A stretch of DNA of 18,653 bases from Actinomycetes bacterium (lineage in GTDB: Bacteria > Actinomycetota > Acidimicrobiia > Acidimicrobiales > Palsa-688), in assembly GCA_021846485.1 (NCBI GenBank), contig JAJZWW010000017.1, positions 1 to 18,653 on the forward strand, in the 5' to 3' direction. The notes below the pieces were generated by a model. That model made no database searches and was not told the origin of the DNA. It was given only the letters and a program-made list of their open reading frames with translations. Shown here one piece after another: positions 1-6,552 of this stretch. The position numbers were made by a program, and so were the translations under genes. Positions within the stretch are counted from its first letter, which is position 1. Each line of letters starts with the position of its first letter.

Positions 1-94
1 GCAGGTCTTCCTGACTACTCGTGGCGCGTCATGTAGGGGCGGACGGCCGATCACCGCCTTCACGCGGGTTTTGCGACAGCTACTGAGAGGTGCA

Positions 95-1261
95 ATGCTG
101 GGGACGCTGCGCCGCCCCCTCGAGCAGCCGACCGTGCGCCACCTGCTCGTCACCAACGACTTCCCACCCAAGACCGGCGGTATCCAGTCCTACCTCTGGG
201 AGCTCTGGAAGCGCCTGCCTCCGGACGACGTGGTCGTCTACACGACCCCACATCCCCGCTCGGCCCGCTTCGACGCGGAGCAGGCCTTCCGCATCGTGCG
301 CAGCCGCGAGCCGGTGCTGCTGCCCAACCCCGTCCTCGCCCACCGGGTCCGCACACTGGCCCGGGAGGTCGGGGCCGCTGCGGTGGTGCTCGACCCGGCA
401 CTGCCCCTCGGACTGATCGGTCCCGGGCTCGGCCTGCCGTACGCGACTGTCCTGCACGGGGCCGAGGTGACCGTGCCGGGCCGCCTCCCCGCCAGTCGCG
501 CCCTGCTCACCCGGGTCCTCACCCACGCCTCCCTCGTGATCGCCGCCGGCGGCTACCCCGAGGCAGAGGCCCGACGCGCCGCCGGCCGGGCTCCCCTGCC
601 GCCGGTGGCCAACGTGCCGCCGGGGGTGGACGTGCGCCGCTTCGTGCCCCTGCCGGGCATCGAGCGCACCGCGATGCGCCACCGCCTCGGCCTCGACCCG
701 ACCGGGAGCCTGGTCGTGAGCGTCAGCCGGCTCGTTCCGCGCAAGGGCATGGACACCCTGATCCAGGCGGCCGCCCGGCTCGCTCCCCGCCACCCCGACC
801 TCCAGGTGGCGATCGGCGGCATCGGCCGGGACGCGGGTCGCCTCGCCCGACTGGTCGAGCGGACCGGCGCCCCCGTGCGGCTCCTCGGCTGGGTGGCCGA
901 CGCCGACCTGCCGGGGCTGTATGCATGTGCTGACCTGTTCGTGTTGTGCTGCCGCAACCGCTGGGGCGGCCTGGAACAGGAAGGGTTCGGGATCATCTTC
1001 CTGGAGGCCGCCGCGGCGGGCGTGCCGTCGGTCGCCGGGCGCAGCGGTGGAGCGGCCGACGCCGTGCTCGACGGCGAGACCGGCGCGGTGGTGGCCCGCC
1101 CCGAGGACCCCGCCGAGCTGGCGGCGGCGATCGAACGGCTGCTCGACGACCCTGAGCTGGCCCGCAAACAGGGCCAGGCGGCGCGCAGTCGCGTCGAGCA
1201 GGAGCTCTCCTACGAAGCGCTCGCCGGGAAGCTCGCCGGCGCCCTCACCTCGCTGGCCTGA
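95..1261 (+). CDS. pimB: PimB-like GT4 glycosyltransferase (phosphatidylinositol mannoside mannosyltransferase type)
   Basis: A 388-residue GT-B fold glycosyltransferase of family GT4, best matching the actinobacterial PimB group that adds mannose from GDP-mannose to phosphatidylinositol mannosides at the inner face of the membrane. The N-terminus carries the acceptor-side signature VTNDFPPKTGGIQSYL, followed by HGAEVTVPGRLP in the first domain. The donor domain starts near SVSRLVPRKGMDTLI (phosphate-binding Arg and Lys) and contains the E-x7-E motif of retaining GT4 enzymes at about E296 and E304 (EGFGIIFLE). The ATG at 95 is preferred over the in-frame TTG at 71 because GAGAGG lies just upstream and the family N-terminus begins there. 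The 94 nt before it contain no gene. The exact acceptor is inferred; related GT4 enzymes share these motifs. Confidence 0.85.
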   Translation: MLGTLRRPLEQPTVRHLLVTNDFPPKTGGIQSYLWELWKRLPPDDVVVYTTPHPRSARFDAEQAFRIVRSREPVLLPNPVLAHRVRTLAREVGAAAVVLDPALPLGLIGPGLGLPYATVLHGAEVTVPGRLPASRALLTRVLTHASLVIAAGGYPEAEARRAAGRAPLPPVANVPPGVDVRRFVPLPGIERTAMRHRLGLDPTGSLVVSVSRLVPRKGMDTLIQAAARLAPRHPDLQVAIGGIGRDAGRLARLVERTGAPVRLLGWVADADLPGLYACADLFVLCCRNRWGGLEQEGFGIIFLEAAAAGVPSVAGRSGGAADAVLDGETGAVVARPEDPAELAAAIERLLDDPELARKQGQAARSRVEQELSYEALAGKLAGALTSLA

Positions 1262-1347
1262 CGGTGCCGGGGGACCTTGGCGAGCTCTGACCTCGGTCCG
1301 GGGGGCGGGGCCGGTACGGTACAAGGGCACGTCGAGGAGGCACGGTC

Positions 1348-1812
1348 GTGGAGGAACAGGTCACGGAGCGACTGGTGATCCGGGGGACGCCCGAGCACTG
1401 CTTCGCGGTGCTGGCGGACTTCGAGGCCTACCCGCAGTGGGCGGCGGACATCAAGGCGGTGAGCGTCGAGCAGCGCGACCCCCAGGGCCGGGCGGTCGAG
1501 GTCACCTTCCGGGCGGCGGCCTTCGGGCGCAGCACCTCCTACACCCTGCGCTACGACTACCGCAGGGCCCCTGCCGAGCTGTCGTGGGTGCAGGTGGCCG
1601 GCGACCTGACGCGCCGCCTCGACGGGGCCTACCTGCTGGAGGAGGCCGGCGAGGGAGCCACCGAGATCACCTACCAGCTGGTAGTGGAGCTGAAGGTACC
1701 GCTGCCGGGGTTCGTCAAGCGGCGAGCCGAGGGCCGGATCATGGGGACCGCCCTACGCGAGCTCCAGGCCCGTGTCGAGTCCGACGAGGTCCCGCTGCGC
1801 GAGCCGCGCTGA
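1348..1812 (+). CDS. SRPBCC/START-like cyclase-dehydrase family protein
   Basis: A 154-residue protein of the SRPBCC (START/Bet v1-like, polyketide cyclase or Coq10-like) superfamily, which forms a helix-grip fold around a hydrophobic ligand cavity. The opening, with TPEHCFAVLADFEAYPQW, is the classic start of this family, and the length is normal. The C-terminal helix follows VPLPGFVKRRAEGRI. The GTG start is backed by a strong ribosome binding site, GAGGAGG at 1334-1340. No catalytic residue can be pointed to and the ligand is unknown; members range from lipid or quinone carriers to aromatase/cyclases. It lies 86 nt downstream of the PimB-like gene on the same strand, so a link to envelope lipids is possible but is only inferred from position. 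Confidence 0.8.
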   Translation: MEEQVTERLVIRGTPEHCFAVLADFEAYPQWAADIKAVSVEQRDPQGRAVEVTFRAAAFGRSTSYTLRYDYRRAPAELSWVQVAGDLTRRLDGAYLLEEAGEGATEITYQLVVELKVPLPGFVKRRAEGRIMGTALRELQARVESDEVPLREPR

Positions 1813-1814
1813 CC

Positions 1815-1933
1815 CGCTCCGTGCTGGTCGTCAACGTGGCCTCGAAGTGTGGCCTCACCCCCCGGTACGAGGGCCTGGAGCGGCTCCAGGAGCGCTTCGC
1901 CCCCCGGGGCTTCAGCGTCCTCGTGCTCCCGGC
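1815..1933 (+). pseudogene. Glutathione peroxidase fragment
   Basis: Read in the frame beginning CGC at 1815, about 39 codons give VLVVNVASKCGLTPRYEGL and then a stretch ending RGFSVLVLP. This is the peroxidatic-cysteine region of glutathione peroxidases (NVASxCGLT, then the E-L-RGF-VL-P segment). The usual roughly 30 N-terminal residues before the active site and all of the C-terminal two thirds are missing. The homology starts immediately after the stop of the SRPBCC gene and breaks off at 1930-1933, where the RNA methyltransferase begins. The piece therefore looks like a scar from deletions at both ends rather than a working gene. Confidence 0.7.
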
Positions 1934-2788
1934 TTGATCCGGGTCGGCGACCCCGACGACGACCGCCTTGCGGGCTACCGGGAGCTGCGCGATGCGGTCC
2001 TGCGCCGCCAGGTGGAAGAGCGCGACTCGCTGTTCGTCACGGAGGGCCACCTGGCGGTACAGCGGTTGGTCGCCTCGACCTACCCGGTAGTGTCCCTGCT
2101 CATCGGCGAGGGTCGAGCCGAGCCCCTTGCCGGGCTGGCGCAGGCGGTCGGGTCGAGGGGAGCCCCGGTCTACATCGCCTCCCAGGAGGTGCTCGACCGG
2201 ACCGTCGGCTTCCGCCTGCACCGCGGCGTGGTGGCACTAGGCCGCCGGCGCCCGCCCACCCCCTTCGAAGAGCTGGTGGCGCTCGCTGGGCCCGGCCCCC
2301 TGGTCGCCGCCGAGGGGCTGAACGACCACGAGAACCTGGGCTCGCTGTTCCGCAATGCCGCCGCTCTCGGCGCCGCCGGGGTGCTGCTGGACCCCAGGTC
2401 GGCCGACCCCCTCTACCGGCGCAGCGTCCGGGTCAGTGTGGGCCACGTCCTCACCCTGCCCTGGTCGCGCAGCCGGTACTGGCCCGCCGAGCTCCGCCGC
2501 CTTGCGGGCGCCGGCTGGCAGGTGGTCGCCCTCACCCCCGACCTGGCGGCCCCGTCCCTGCACGGCTTCCGACCACGCGGTCGGGTCGCGCTGCTCGTCG
2601 GCTCCGAAGGACACGGGCTGTCCGCCGCCGCCCGGGACGCGGCCGACGTGGAGCTGCGCGTCCCCATGCGGGCAGGGGTGGACTCCCTCAACGTGGCCAC
2701 CGCCGCGGGCATCGCCCTCTTCCACCTCTCGAATCCGGCCGCCGGCGGGCGGCGCGGGGCCGGACCGGCTCCCCGAGCCGAACTGTGA
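1934..2788 (+). CDS. TrmH/SpoU family tRNA/rRNA 2'-O-methyltransferase
   Basis: A 284-residue SPOUT-class RNA ribose methyltransferase using S-adenosylmethionine. A substrate-binding N-terminal domain (roughly residues 1-110, with the typical opening of these proteins, RVGDPDDDRLAGYRELRD) is followed by the knotted catalytic domain. All three SpoU motifs are visible: motif 1 ENLGSLFRNAAALGA with its conserved Asn and Arg, motif 2 ALLVGSEGHGLS, and motif 3 VPMRAGVDSLNVATAAGIAL. The start is placed at TTG 1934 because the conserved N-terminus begins there. No ribosome binding site precedes it, since the upstream bases belong to the glutathione peroxidase fragment, so the original translation signals may have been lost. 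Whether it modifies tRNA or 23S rRNA cannot be told from sequence. Confidence 0.85.
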   Translation: MIRVGDPDDDRLAGYRELRDAVLRRQVEERDSLFVTEGHLAVQRLVASTYPVVSLLIGEGRAEPLAGLAQAVGSRGAPVYIASQEVLDRTVGFRLHRGVVALGRRRPPTPFEELVALAGPGPLVAAEGLNDHENLGSLFRNAAALGAAGVLLDPRSADPLYRRSVRVSVGHVLTLPWSRSRYWPAELRRLAGAGWQVVALTPDLAAPSLHGFRPRGRVALLVGSEGHGLSAAARDAADVELRVPMRAGVDSLNVATAAGIALFHLSNPAAGGRRGAGPAPRAEL

Positions 2789-2816
2789 AGACGAAACGGT
2801 CAATTTCGGACCCTGA

Positions 2817-3160
2817 CGATCACCGAAGTTCCCCAGTTGTGAGACCGAGGGTGGGCTGAAACCTGATGCTAGCCCACGGCATGACGCTCAGCTCCTTCCC
2901 GGTCGACGAGGGCTCGGTCGAGCCGCACCGGCGGCGTGGGCGATAGCGACGAGGACGACACCGAGGTTGTGGTTGACGGGGTCGTGCCGTTGCGCCGCCG
3001 GGCCTGGCGGTTCGGGGAGGACCTCCACGACGTGGCGGTCGCTGGCGCGCAGGTGCCGGGCCACCAACCGGATTGGCGCACCTACCAGCAGGCCCACCAC
3101 CCAGCTCAGGGGTCCCTTTCTGAACTTCAGTGATCGAGTTCGGGGAGAGTTCCGTGATCG
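2817..3160. mobile_element. Probable relic of an IS21-like element (terminal repeats only)
   Basis: This 344-bp segment is bounded by related inverted motifs. CGATCACCGAAGTTCCCC reads on the plus strand at 2817-2834, and CGATCACGGAACTCTCCCC reads on the minus strand from 3160 to 3142. A further minus-strand copy, CGATCACTGAAGTTC, reads from 3136. Repeated motifs near the ends are characteristic of IS21-type elements. The inside contains no istA- or istB-like reading frame. Minus-strand frames across it are open but resemble no family I recognise. The segment lies where the MFS transporter homology stops. The family assignment is inference; the repeats are seen directly. Confidence 0.4.
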
Positions 3161-3866
3161 TTGACACCTCCAGCTCCAAAGGTCACGATCCGGGGGGAGA
3201 GTGAGAGCAGGAGCGCCCCGGTGATAGCCAGAGAGGCGCGCATGACCGCCCCGTAGGTGGTTGTGTGCAGCGGGTAGACCCTGCCGTGGAGGCTGTCGGG
3301 GACGGTGGCGAGCAGGAGGGTGGTGTCGAGCGCGATGGATCACTCCGCTCGCCACCCGCATGAGCAACAGCGCGGGGATGGCCTGCACGAGGTCATGGCT
3401 GAGGGCGAAGACAGCCCACAGGGCGCCTTGGAGCCCGTAGGCGAGGGCGTACCAGCCTCGCTGGTGACGAGTGGGCAGCCGGGGAGCGAGGAGGGAGCCT
3501 ACGAGGACGCCGACGCCGTCGGCGACGTAGAGCAAGCCGACAGCGAGGCCGCCTCCGCCCCGCAGCAGGCGGGTGCCGTAGACGCCGATGAGGACGTCGT
3601 AGCCACCGCCGCTCCCACGACGGTAGTGATCCCACTCCCCGTCCCGAGAGCTCCGTTGCCAGCAGCTCGCAGCTCGGTGGGCAGGGCGGCGTAGAGCAGA
3701 CGGACGGTGGCCGGCCCCAACAGCCGGCCGAGGCTGAGGAACACGGCGTAGGCGATGGCGCCGAGCGCGAGGGAGTGCATGAGGCCAAAGCCCACGGCAA
3801 CCAGCAGCCCGACCCTGGCCAGTCCAGCCAGGCGCGCGACTCGTGGGGGGTCATGGCGGTCGACCA
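3161..3866 (-). pseudogene. MFS transporter, N-terminally truncated and frameshifted
   Basis: Minus-strand homology to a major facilitator superfamily exporter is spread over three frames. The first segment (3866 to about 3590) has DRHDPPRVARLAGLARVGLL and membrane helices ending TELRAAGNGALGTGSG. The second (about 3590 to 3345) has DVLIGVYGTRLL, then VADGVGVLVGSLLAPRLP and QRGWYALAYGLQGALWAVFA. The third (about 3345 to 3165) has ALDTTLLLATVPDSLHGRVY and AITGALLLSLSPRIVTFGAG. At least two frameshifts are needed to join them. The first one to two membrane helices are absent: the homology starts directly at the junction with the PPOX pseudogene. The C-terminus ends at the IS-end-like repeats, where a TGA at 3127-3129 closes the frame. 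It is clearly non-functional. Confidence 0.75.
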
Positions 3867-3869
3867 GGC

Positions 3870-4451
3870 GCCTTTGCGCGCCGACCACTCATCCATCGTC
3901 GGGCGGTGCGCATCGAACGCCATGAGCGGCACCCCGTAACCGCACGAATCTGCGACCGGTTCGACGCCGAGCACCACGATCGAGCGGACCCCGGCCCCGC
4001 CGGCACCGGGGAGACGCCCCGCGAGGTGGTCGAAGCCAGCATCGCCCGGGAGGCTCGAGCGGCCGCGGCCGTGGAGGTGCAGTATGGACCCGAGCGGCAA
4101 CTACTTGGACGGCCGAAGGCCGAGAACTGTGTGCTGACACGGCCGAAGTTGGTAGCGCCGTCCAAGTAGTTGCCGGAAGGGTCCTATCCGGGGCGGCCCT
4201 GCGAACACGCAGAACATCATCACCGTCCGACTCCCGTCGCGTAGGTGGGCCATTGTCTCGATACCGCTTCCGGTCTGGTCCAACTAGGCGACGGTGCTCT
4301 CGTCGATTCCCGCTACCTCGCCCCGGTTGCCCTCCGGGGAGCAGTCGAGCAGCCCGCCGGGATCGGCGGGCGCGGTGGCAACGAAGAACACCGGCTGCGC
4401 TACCAGCCAGGCGGCGAGGCGTCCGTCGATGCCGTCGTAATTGCGCCCCAT
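3870..4451 (-). pseudogene. Pyridoxamine 5'-phosphate oxidase (PPOX) family gene, broken by a stop and a MITE
   Basis: From ATG at 4451 the minus strand reads MGRNYDGIDGRLAAWLVAQP and VFFVATAPADPGGLL, then TGSGIETMAHLRD and MFCVFAGPPRI. These match the flavin split-barrel PPOX-like family (PWWRG-free, TGSGxETxAHLR type). The homology resumes after the inserted element with LHLHGRG, GAGVRSIVVLGVEPVADSCG and YGVPLMAFDAHRPTMDEWSA. An in-frame TAG (4284-4286) replaces the codon before LDQTGSG, normally Tyr or Trp. The MITE at 4086-4184 brings a second TAG. The last 25 or so residues are missing: after WSARKG the sequence runs into the MFS fragment. Removing the 99-bp element plus one 3-bp duplication restores PRILHLHG exactly. 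Confidence 0.8.
4086..4184. mobile_element. 99-bp MITE with 28-bp terminal inverted repeats
   Basis: The element begins GGACCC and ends GGGTCC. Its 28-bp terminal inverted repeats match at 25 positions: GGACCC, three differing bases, then the perfect 19-mer CGGCAACTACTTGGACGGC (4095-4113, inverted at 4157-4175). It is flanked by TAT on both sides (4083-4085 and 4185-4187), a 3-bp target duplication. The 43-bp centre carries two direct copies of GGCCGAAG overlapping the arms and has no coding capacity. The insertion lies inside the PPOX gene, and excising it with one TAT restores the PPOX reading. It must be moved by a transposase encoded elsewhere; which IS family is not evident from these ends. 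Confidence 0.85.
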
Positions 4452-4486
4452 GCGCCGAGCTTCCCAGATCCCAGCGGCGCGACCTA

Positions 4487-4519
4487 GCGTACTCCGGCGG
4501 TCAGTCCGCCGGAGTACGC
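4487..4519 (-). terminator. Perfect 14-bp stem hairpin after the S53 peptidase gene
   Basis: GCGTACTCCGGCGG at 4487-4500 pairs perfectly with CCGCCGGAGTACGC at 4506-4519 across a 5-nt loop. It lies 16 nt beyond the stop of the S53 peptidase gene on the minus strand, and before the PPOX pseudogene start at 4451. There is no T-tract, which is common for terminators in GC-rich actinomycetes. A role in ending peptidase transcription is inferred from position. Confidence 0.65.
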
Positions 4520-4535
4520 CAACCGACCAGCCTCG

Positions 4536-6149
4536 CTACTTCAGCGGCTGCACGGTCGGGACGGATGGCCCCACTGGCCCCGTGAGCGAGCTCGTGGCCC
4601 CAGGAGCGAACGTCCCGAGGAGCCCCGTCACGATGGGGGTGCCAAGACCCGTCGGCAGGTTGTAACCGGGCCCCGCGAAGAAGCCGGGGGCCTTTGCAGG
4701 CTCGTTGTTCTCACCCACGGTCACGTTGTTGAAGTTGGCCGCATAGCTCGACGTCGCCGACGCCAGCGGGTAGAGCCTCGGGCCCATCAGGCCGAGGGGA
4801 CCCTTACCTGCCGCAGCCCGCGCCTGGTCGAGGTCGGCGATGATAGCCGCCCAGCTCGGCGACGCCTCGCTGGTTCCTCCGAAGAAGTAGAAGCCGTTGT
4901 TGCCTCCGCCGAGGAAGCCGAGGTAGATCATCGTCCCGGTGTAGACGGAGGTGTTGAACGCGACGTCGGACGTGGTCCGCATCGCCGAGCCTCCGGCCGC
5001 CTGCGACGACGTGGCGGTGGTCCATGAAGGAAGGGCGGTCTGCCAGGACGGCGCGGGGAACACGGCGCTCGCCGCGCCCCCGGCCGCGCCGAACGGACCA
5101 AACGCGCACCCGAACGGGCAGGTGGAGCTGTTGAAGTCGGCCCAGGCGGTCTCGTTCGAGTAGGCGCCGCTGGCACTGGTGTAGTTATTCGCCAGTTTGA
5201 TTATCTGGTCTACCGAATCGTTGCTCTCGAGCTTGACAACGTTGGTCGTCTGGAGCGAGGCGTCGGAGGCGACAAACAGGTCCGTGCCGCCGGTGGAGGT
5301 CACGTAGGGGTCAGAGGACGGGAAATTGGCGTTGGGAGCCGGGTACCCGTTGGTCGCCCCGGAGTCTCCGGAGGAGGCGAACACGCTCATCCCCTGCGCC
5401 GCCGCCTGCTGGTAGATGCTGTTGGCCTGAATCAGCTGGGCGTTGTTGCCACGGAACGCCGCCTCGGGTATCCCGAAGCTCATGGTCATCACCGTGCCTA
5501 GGTGGTTTTGGACCGCGAAGCGCTCGGCGTTGTTGAGCACATTGCCGTTCGGGCTGGACGCCACAACCAAGTTGATCGTCGCGCCCGGCGCCAGGTCGTG
5601 GACGGTCTGGACGTCGAGGCTCGTCTCCTCCGCCCAGCCGGTCTCACTGAGGTGCTGGCGGGGGTTGTACGCCGGCTTGCCCGTCGGGTACCACACGTGC
5701 AAGTTGGCCGCCGGCAGCCCGAAGCTCTTGTCGAAGGTCGCCAGGTCGCTGGCGACGGTGGGGCTGCCGTAGGCGTCGATGATTGCGACGCTCTCGCCGG
5801 TCCCCGCCAGCTGGCCGTTGATCTTCCAGGGGACCTGGTAGGCGGAGTGGAGGATCTGAGGGGTGTAGCAAGCGAGACCGTAGAGGATCACGCACTGGCC
5901 CGGACTCATCCCCGGGCTGTACGGCGGGATCTGGGACGCGGCCGGGGTGCTCAACACAGACCGCAGCGCGATCGGGTGCACCTGGTAGACGATCTTCGAC
6001 GCAGCCGACGTGGTCGGCTTGCCGGACGCGGACGCGGGCGCCGCCGACAGTGCCGTGCTCCCGGCGACCAGCAGGGCGCCGACTGCCCAGACCGCCGCGG
6101 TCCGCCGCCGCTTCCATGCTCTGGAGCCAGCGAATGTCCTACGCGGCAT
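4536..6149 (-). CDS. Secreted sedolisin (S53) family serine-carboxyl peptidase
   Basis: A 537-residue secreted peptidase of MEROPS family S53, a subtilisin-fold enzyme that uses Ser-Glu-Asp and works at acid pH. A Sec signal peptide covers about residues 1-42 (RAWKRRR, a hydrophobic core, cleavage after APASAS). The catalytic domain begins near YTPQILHSAYQV (about residue 95). E175 and D179 (ETSLDVQTVHDLAPGA) supply the acid pair, D262 (ASSGDSGA) the oxyanion Asp and S427 (GGTSEASPSWAA) the nucleophile. The C-terminal calcium-site region is recognisable (GPGYNLPTGLGTP), with Asn where Asp is usual. The activation propeptide is only about 50 residues, far shorter than in classical kumamolisins. 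The ATG at 6149 has GGAGGG eight bases upstream. Codon use is less GC-biased than in the neighbours. Confidence 0.9.
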   Translation of the reverse strand: MPRRTFAGSRAWKRRRTAAVWAVGALLVAGSTALSAAPASASGKPTTSAASKIVYQVHPIALRSVLSTPAASQIPPYSPGMSPGQCVILYGLACYTPQILHSAYQVPWKINGQLAGTGESVAIIDAYGSPTVASDLATFDKSFGLPAANLHVWYPTGKPAYNPRQHLSETGWAEETSLDVQTVHDLAPGATINLVVASSPNGNVLNNAERFAVQNHLGTVMTMSFGIPEAAFRGNNAQLIQANSIYQQAAAQGMSVFASSGDSGATNGYPAPNANFPSSDPYVTSTGGTDLFVASDASLQTTNVVKLESNDSVDQIIKLANNYTSASGAYSNETAWADFNSSTCPFGCAFGPFGAAGGAASAVFPAPSWQTALPSWTTATSSQAAGGSAMRTTSDVAFNTSVYTGTMIYLGFLGGGNNGFYFFGGTSEASPSWAAIIADLDQARAAAGKGPLGLMGPRLYPLASATSSYAANFNNVTVGENNEPAKAPGFFAGPGYNLPTGLGTPIVTGLLGTFAPGATSSLTGPVGPSVPTVQPLK

Positions 6150-6273
6150 ATGTAACACCCTCCCTCTTTCGTGACCCGCCACCCCCGGCGAGCTGGTCAC
6201 TAGACTAGGTAGCGAGCGAGCCTCATCTCACCACAGCTGCTAAGCTAAGCCAAACTCCGGGTGCGAACGTCTC

Positions 6274-6504
6274 TCACGCCGGCGCCATCGACCATCCGGT
6301 GACTCCCGGCCGCCCCGAGGCGACCGCCGCCGACATCGTCACCCGGTAGGTGCCGGAGGCGTCCCCGCCTGCGACGTCGAGCGTGGCGGTGACCGTCGCC
6401 GACGCGACGGCTGCGCCTTTCACATCCAACAAGGGGGTGACCGACCCCGGGTAGCCGGTCAGGCTACGTCGGAAAGCGCCACCCCGGGAGCGGTCTGCGC
6501 CCAA
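6274..6504 (-). pseudogene. Small beta-rich C-terminal remnant, unrecognised
   Basis: A 76-codon frame (TTG at 6504) in the 403-nt gap between trpD and the S53 gene. Its second half, SVTPLLDVKGAAVASATVTA followed by SGTYRVTMSAAVASG, has the alternating Thr/Val pattern of an Ig-like or Big-like domain of a secreted protein. In another frame just upstream (about 6550-6460), LRVAGSASAAGWAQTAPGVA could belong to the same domain, so a frameshifted remnant is possible. No ribosome binding site, signal peptide or full domain is present. The rest of the gap (6150-6273) holds the peptidase leader and a small CTAGACTAG dyad at 6200-6208; no clear promoter was identified. Confidence 0.3.
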
Positions 6505-6552
6505 CCCGCGGCGCTCGCCGAGCCGGCCACCCGCAACGCCCCGCCCCCGGGC

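Noticed and set aside
1315..1320. TACGGT as a -10 promoter element before the SRPBCC gene
   Set aside because: No acceptable -35 hexamer at the right spacing, and such hexamers are common by chance.
80..1330. A 416-codon frame antisense to the PimB-like gene
   Set aside because: It is a Gly/Ala/Arg-rich shadow frame produced by high GC content, with no recognisable motif, while the opposite strand has a full GT4 enzyme.
3843..4169. Plus-strand frame with PREVVEASIAREARAAA, resembling a regulatory protein
   Set aside because: The opposite strand encodes the C-terminal half of the PPOX family with conserved motifs, and this frame runs through the MITE.
4086..4184. The 19-bp inverted repeats as a simple terminator or CRISPR-like repeat
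   Set aside because: The 28-bp ends, TAT duplication and exact restoration of the gene on removal show an inserted element. There is no repeat-spacer periodicity.
4487..4519. The 14-bp hairpin as the end of a second transposon
   Set aside because: It has no paired distant copy and no target duplication, and its position after the peptidase stop fits a terminator better.
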